Part shown: positions 61,101 through 64,000 of the stretch, one piece after another
Layout: each line of letters starts with the position of its first letter
Position numbering within the stretch: position 1 is the stretch's first letter
Assembly: GCF_029852145.1 (NCBI RefSeq)
Contig: NC_079970.1
Coordinates: 17,013,831-17,077,830, forward strand
Direction: 5' to 3'
From: Microplitis mediator
Taxonomy: Eukaryota > Arthropoda > Insecta > Hymenoptera > Braconidae
Length of the DNA stretch: 64,000 nt
The notes under the pieces: model-generated
Databases searched by the model: none
The model's input: the letters and a program-made list of their open reading frames with translations, nothing else
Told to the model about the DNA's origin: nothing
Program-made: the position numbers and the translations under genes

Positions 61101-62303
61101 CATGGGTTTCCTCCGTGAAAAAACGGCCTATTTTAAAAAGTTTTTTTTTAAATATAAAAACTCAAATATTTAATTTAAACTTTTTACTGGCTTAAAGATA
61201 CAGATTTAATAATTAATTACAAAAAATATTATAAACTCTGCCATTGTGACGTCATTTCCGGCGAGCCCTCGGAAAAAGGTGCGTCTGCGTTGACAGCAGA
61301 TCTCCTAGCAGGATCATTTGAAGTAAAAAAAAAAAAAAATACGTGTTTTAGTTAAGACTTTAAACAAGAACTTGGACGAAGGAAAAAAAAAAAATAAAAA
61401 TTTGATTTTTGGCAGAGGTATTTATGAAAAAATTCAAAATTTGACAAAAATTTCGCGGCATTGTTTTTTTTTAATAGTTGTATTTGAAAAAAAAAAATCC
61501 TTCGTCTAAGTCCTTGTAAATTGTATCTCGGAGACCTGTGTAAAATTTCATCAAGATCGGTTGAGTAGTTCTCGAGAAATCTTGACAACTGACTTTGAAA
61601 ACACAGTTTTGAGTAAAACGCATTTAAAGTATTGAGTGAAAATAAAAGCTATCCCACCTATCCTTGAGCGCGCAACTTGTTAAGACTGTATCTCCGAAAC
61701 TATTACTCGGATCGACTTGAAACTTTAGGACAATATTCTAGAGATGTTGTAGAATTTAATAAGACAATAAAAAAAATCGATTTTTTGAAGTCGTGAAACC
61801 CATGCAACCCCTTAAAAAAAAGATCTCGAAATTTACTATAACTTTATTTCGAGCTCCAATAACTTTTAAATAGATGGATTTATCAAAAAATGATAAGATA
61901 CTTTTTTTGTAGAGCGTTCGATTAAATACAAAAGTCTGTATTAGTATATTCGATCTATTGATCACTTAACAAGTTAAAAATTACTCAAAGTTTAGAAATA
62001 AATTTTTCCGTGTTTTTAAATGGGAAACCAAATTTTTCAATGAGCTAGGTCCGTAAACGACATAGAATTTTTTTTTTTGCGCGAAAAATTTTTTTTTGTG
62101 TTGAACTATGATTTTTTCCACATGCACTTAAAAAAAAAATGTTGCTCTGAAATGACGCACCCTAATGTATATACATTTTTATAAGTATATATCATTTTTT
62201 CTATTAATTACAGTGTTCTAATCACGATGAATGTTGTTTAAATGGTTGTTATTCTTATCGTGGTTCTTCTAGACGAATGTGTTATGGCAAAAATAGCCGT
62301 TAA
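55176..62303 (+). CDS. Putative secreted six-cysteine knot (ICK-like) peptide, two exons
   Basis: Exon 1 is 55176-55274 and ends before GTATGT; exon 2 is 62214-62303 after TTAATTACAG. Both are phase 0 and together encode 62 residues. Residues 1-20 form a signal peptide (hydrophobic LSFIILLTTVIIA core). The mature part is short and has six cysteines spaced C-x6-C-x5-C-C-x3-C-x10-C, the inhibitor-cystine-knot pattern. The intron falls between the first and second cysteines. ICK peptides include channel modulators, antimicrobial and host-interaction peptides, and non-toxic neuropeptide-like molecules, so a specific role is not assigned. AATAAA overlaps the stop. The 6.9-kb intron contains other genes, and the promoter region is duplicated inside it, so the two exons may come from different copies. 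The match of phase and cysteine spacing is the main support. Confidence 0.6.
56690..56840. repeat. GGCCCA / GGGCCA degenerate repeat field, part 1
   Basis: Units of roughly 22-30 bases contain CTTGGCCCAGCACTGGGGAA, ATTGGCCCAGGCTTGGGCCA and ACTTGGGCCAAGG. The units are self-complementary, so both strands carry similar words. Open frames across it only reflect the repeat. It is much more GC-rich than its surroundings. Confidence 0.8.
56886..56960 (+). repeat. Possible tRNA-derived SINE head
   Basis: TCCAGTAGCTACCGTTCGGA, an A-box-like stretch, is followed by AATCAGAAGGACGGCAGTTC and GCGCCC, which resembles a B box. This spacing is seen in tRNA-derived SINEs. It lies between the two GGCCCA repeat fields and may belong to the same composite insertion. 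Confidence 0.4.
57075..57280. repeat. GGCCCA / GGGCCA degenerate repeat field, part 2
   Basis: Tandem units of about 24-26 bases include AAGCATGGGCCAGGTCTGGT, AACCAAGCATGGGCCAGGTT and AGTCTGGGCCAAGCCTGGGC. The first three units are nearly identical (AACCAAGCATGGGCCAGG), and later units have drifted. There is no protein support for the repetitive open frames. Confidence 0.8.
57644..57795 (+). repeat. Second copy of the secreted-peptide promoter region
   Basis: Shared blocks with 54,900-55,075 appear in the same order and orientation: CAGTGTAT, TGTCATAAAATAGA, AATACGTGTACAAGTTTAAT, GAGTATGAT and TCCACGTCATTATGA. A TATATATC replaces the TATA-like box. The homology is cut off by a MITE at 57,796, and no second signal-peptide exon is recognisable downstream. 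Confidence 0.75.
57796..57929. mobile_element. MITE with TAGTTGGATTAG ends and TA target duplication
   Basis: TAGTTGGATTAGCGAGAGTT and its inverse CTCTCTCTAATCCAACTA bound the element, with TA on each side. The inner arms CGGTTTTTTACCCCCACC and GGTGGGGGTAAAAACCG also pair. It is inserted at the end of the duplicated promoter block. Confidence 0.85.
59171..59843 (+). CDS. Divergent thioredoxin
   Basis: Small cytosolic-type disulfide reductase that by family knowledge is reduced by thioredoxin reductase. Two exons are firm: 59471-59701 (77 codons, phase 0 at both ends) and 59781-59843 with the stop. They encode the thioredoxin fold from the ADF of helix 1 onward, with the active site FFANWCGPCKRF, the buried-core KVDIDKCE, and the cis-proline loop IRGVPALKF. 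The C-terminus ends EEIIENNQ, as in a normal-length thioredoxin. The first exon is uncertain: ATGGCACCTCAG at 59171-59182 before GTATTT is in phase but makes an N-terminus several residues short; another in-phase option starts at 58854. The helix after the active site and the region between differ from the usual insect sequence (GIHDSVVFVK, ALLFEHS), suggesting a diverged paralogue. No signal peptide is seen. It lies within the apparent intron of the cysteine-knot gene, on the same strand. Confidence 0.82.
60118..60615 (-). pseudogene. Decayed copy of RNA polymerase I largest subunit (C-terminal part)
   Basis: Reading the minus strand from about 60,615 gives segments strongly resembling RPA1/POLR1A: LPLKLIKLD, IIRDAAKKVVLWETPAIKRA, YVDVLDLQRLYTNGIYGI, NRVIVKEVKDVF, GITVDPRHFSLIADYMTFEG and SASPLQQMSFESSL. 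The frame is kept but carries at least four in-frame stops: after KLD, after VFKM, after FEGTF and after RKGI. There are no introns in the roughly 500-base stretch, which suggests a retrocopy or a single-exon fragment. Similarity ends around 60,118 and 60,615, with no start codon or poly(A) tail recognised. It is not expected to encode a functional subunit. Confidence 0.85.
60612..60715. repeat. CCAGTGA / TCACTGG palindrome cluster
   Basis: Alternating direct and inverted words occur within about 100 bases: AACCAGTGAAATTTCACTGA, TTCAACCAGTGGACT and CTCACTGGTTGAACCAGTGA. It abuts the end of the polymerase pseudogene. The class is unknown. Confidence 0.65.
61094..61811. mobile_element. 718-bp element with GGGGTTRCATGGGTTTC ends and TTAA-like target site
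   Basis: The left end GGGGTTACATGGGTTTC is matched by GAAACCCATGCAACCCC at the right end. The flanks are TTGA at 61,090 and TTAA at 61,812, one mismatch from a TTAA duplication. TTAA targets are typical of piggyBac and Kolobok elements. The interior has no ORF with recognisable motifs, only shadows from AT-rich sequence. Confidence 0.7.
61816..62150. repeat. Repeat related to the target of the SWIM element
   Basis: TCCAATAACTTTTAAATAGA followed by TGGATTTATCAAAAAATGAT and AAGATACTTTTTTTGTAGA matches the split flanks of the SWIM-ORF transposon near 52,750-52,784 and 54,208-54,230. This is the uninterrupted copy. The full extent of the repeat is not clear. Confidence 0.6.
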
Positions 62304-64000
62304 TAAAAAAATATGATTTGCTTTCATATAGGGGATGGCAAAACAAACTAAAATGGTTTGAAGCATTTATAACAAATTTTTTTATTTTGTGTTTAACATT
62401 TTATTGACATCCCATTTTGTCTGACACTTATCTATGTTTATTAATTACAACCTGATAATTTTAGTACTAAATTTTATTATAAATTTTAGTAAAGAATCTA
62501 ATTGCTTACTCCCTACCAAATTGCAACTTTTGCATATGTTATAAGTAACAAATGATTATCATTCAGATAATTACTTATTCTTTTACTAAATAGATGGGAT
62601 TATTAATGAATTAATTATTTCAAATCCGTTAATGAAAAAAATTGAACACTTTATGCAACCTATCAGAAGTGATCAGTGTTTAATGAAAAAGTTTATTAGT
62701 TCGGCGTTAGATTTTTTTTATCGGCGTTTATTTTGAGCATGTACAGTATACAATAAGTACCCTTTGTGGCCACTGCATCATTTATGGACTCTTAGTACTT
62801 CATTTCAATCAACAAAAAAGTACAAAAAATTTTTCATTGTTTTATAGCGTTTTTAAATTATCTTTGAACACATTAAAAAATTAATTATCTCATTGCAATT
62901 TTTAAAAATTATTTTTTGAGTGTCCGAAATTGGCTCCGAAGAGGCCACAAGCGATACTTCTACCCTATAATGTATAATGAAACATGCATTGCCAAGTTGA
63001 CAAACTAATGTATTGAAGCTAAATATAGCCGAATTACTAAGTCTTTAAATTTTTTCTTTATTCAGTAATAGGTTTGTCTAATACAGTCAATACATACATC
63101 GACTATCCGTCATGAGCCTGCTTTAGGCGACGTAGAAAAAATTTTCTTGGAATTTCAGTTTCCCCACTATCGTGCGTTTAGTTTTGTTCTCGACTACTCG
63201 TTATAAGCGTGTTTAATTTTCTGATTTTAAACATTATATTTACGTTTTGTTACATTTGTCACTATTTCGATTTTTTGGTGCTTATAGTGCTGTAATTAAT
63301 ACGCACCTTTTTACACTCATAATAATTATAATGTTGACTCAATTTATCGGCCTGTTTATGTAAAATAATAAAATTTCGGCCTTTCCCAATAAAATTCAAC
63401 GGCTTATTCGTCGTGGTTTTGGTCAGATTTAGCCTTTTCGGCTTTTTTTCGGCGTATTTACGACCAAATATTTTTACCCGGATTCTGTTACAATTTTAAC
63501 AAAAGCTTCAAATGTAATTCATGATTACAATTATAAACAATAAATAATATTTTACTTAATATTGATTAAATTATTCTCCACAAAAAATAAACAGTAAATT
63601 TTTATCATTAATTTGTCTATTTTTTTCCGATGCTTAGTTTATAATTTTGAAAATTTTAACGGAGGCTTATTTATTACGGGCTGTTTGGTACGAAACTCAG
63701 AAGAGTGGTTAAATGGGGAAAGCTGTTTGTTTGGACTCAGTAACTGCCGATTGAAGGAAAGAGGTTTATTATGGGCAGGCTAATATCCGCTAGTCGACTG
63801 TATAAATACATTTGATATATTTTACCTGACCCTTAAGTATGTTGATATCTACATAGACATAATTCTGAACGTAGCGAATGTTCAGGTATGAAATAACACA
63901 AATTAATTTTTAAAATGATCATAAATTAGATACTTATCTGTATAATAACTGGTGTAAAATTCTCATTTAAATTATATAAAACAATCGAATTTCCAATACT
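62304..64000. other. Terminal AT-rich region without a recognised gene
   Basis: No coding exon was recognised. There are scattered CGGCCTTT / TCGGCGT words around 62.7 and 63.4 kb and a weak inverted pair containing TTTGTGGCC at 62,763 and GGCCACAAG at 62,942, probably decayed mobile DNA. The downstream neighbour is outside the window. Confidence 0.5.

Overview
The window is AT-rich eukaryotic nuclear DNA. Its genes have short exons, GT-AG introns and long non-coding spacers. Protein families and gene structure suggest an insect. A hymenopteran, perhaps a parasitoid wasp, is my best guess from the AT-richness and the dense small inverted-repeat transposons, but nothing here proves it. No operons, CRISPR arrays or bacterial signals are present.

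Layout. 1-12,759: no gene I can support; foldback elements and one GC-richer promoter-like patch near 2.6 kb. 12,760-14,093 (minus strand): a complete six-exon mitochondrial S-adenosylmethionine carrier (SLC25A26 family) of 278 codons. 14,094-20,102: non-coding, with a small repeat family and a promoter-like patch near 16.8 kb. 20,103-46,574 (plus strand): an IQSEC/schizo-type Arf guanine-nucleotide exchange factor. Seven exons between 39.7 and 46.6 kb are secure, and a phase-compatible candidate first coding exon lies 19 kb upstream; together they give 1,052 codons with IQ, Sec7 and PH regions and a C-terminal PDZ-binding tail. 46,575-55,175: intergenic and rich in transposons, including a 965-bp Mutator-like foldback element with a 9-bp target duplication, an ACGGTAAA-rich palindromic element, and an internally deleted element that keeps a SWIM zinc-finger ORF.

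55,176-62,303 (plus strand): two exons 6.9 kb apart join in phase into a 62-residue secreted precursor with the six-cysteine spacing of an inhibitor cystine knot. Its apparent intron holds a divergent thioredoxin gene, a decayed RNA polymerase I largest-subunit retrocopy, a GC-rich GGCCCA repeat field, and a second copy of the peptide gene's own promoter region. This is the most interesting part of the window: it looks like a partly decayed tandem duplication of a small secreted-peptide gene.

The genes are unrelated housekeeping or signalling loci plus one candidate secreted-peptide locus. They do not form a pathway. The main overall theme is repeated insertion of non-autonomous DNA transposons, several of them in introns.
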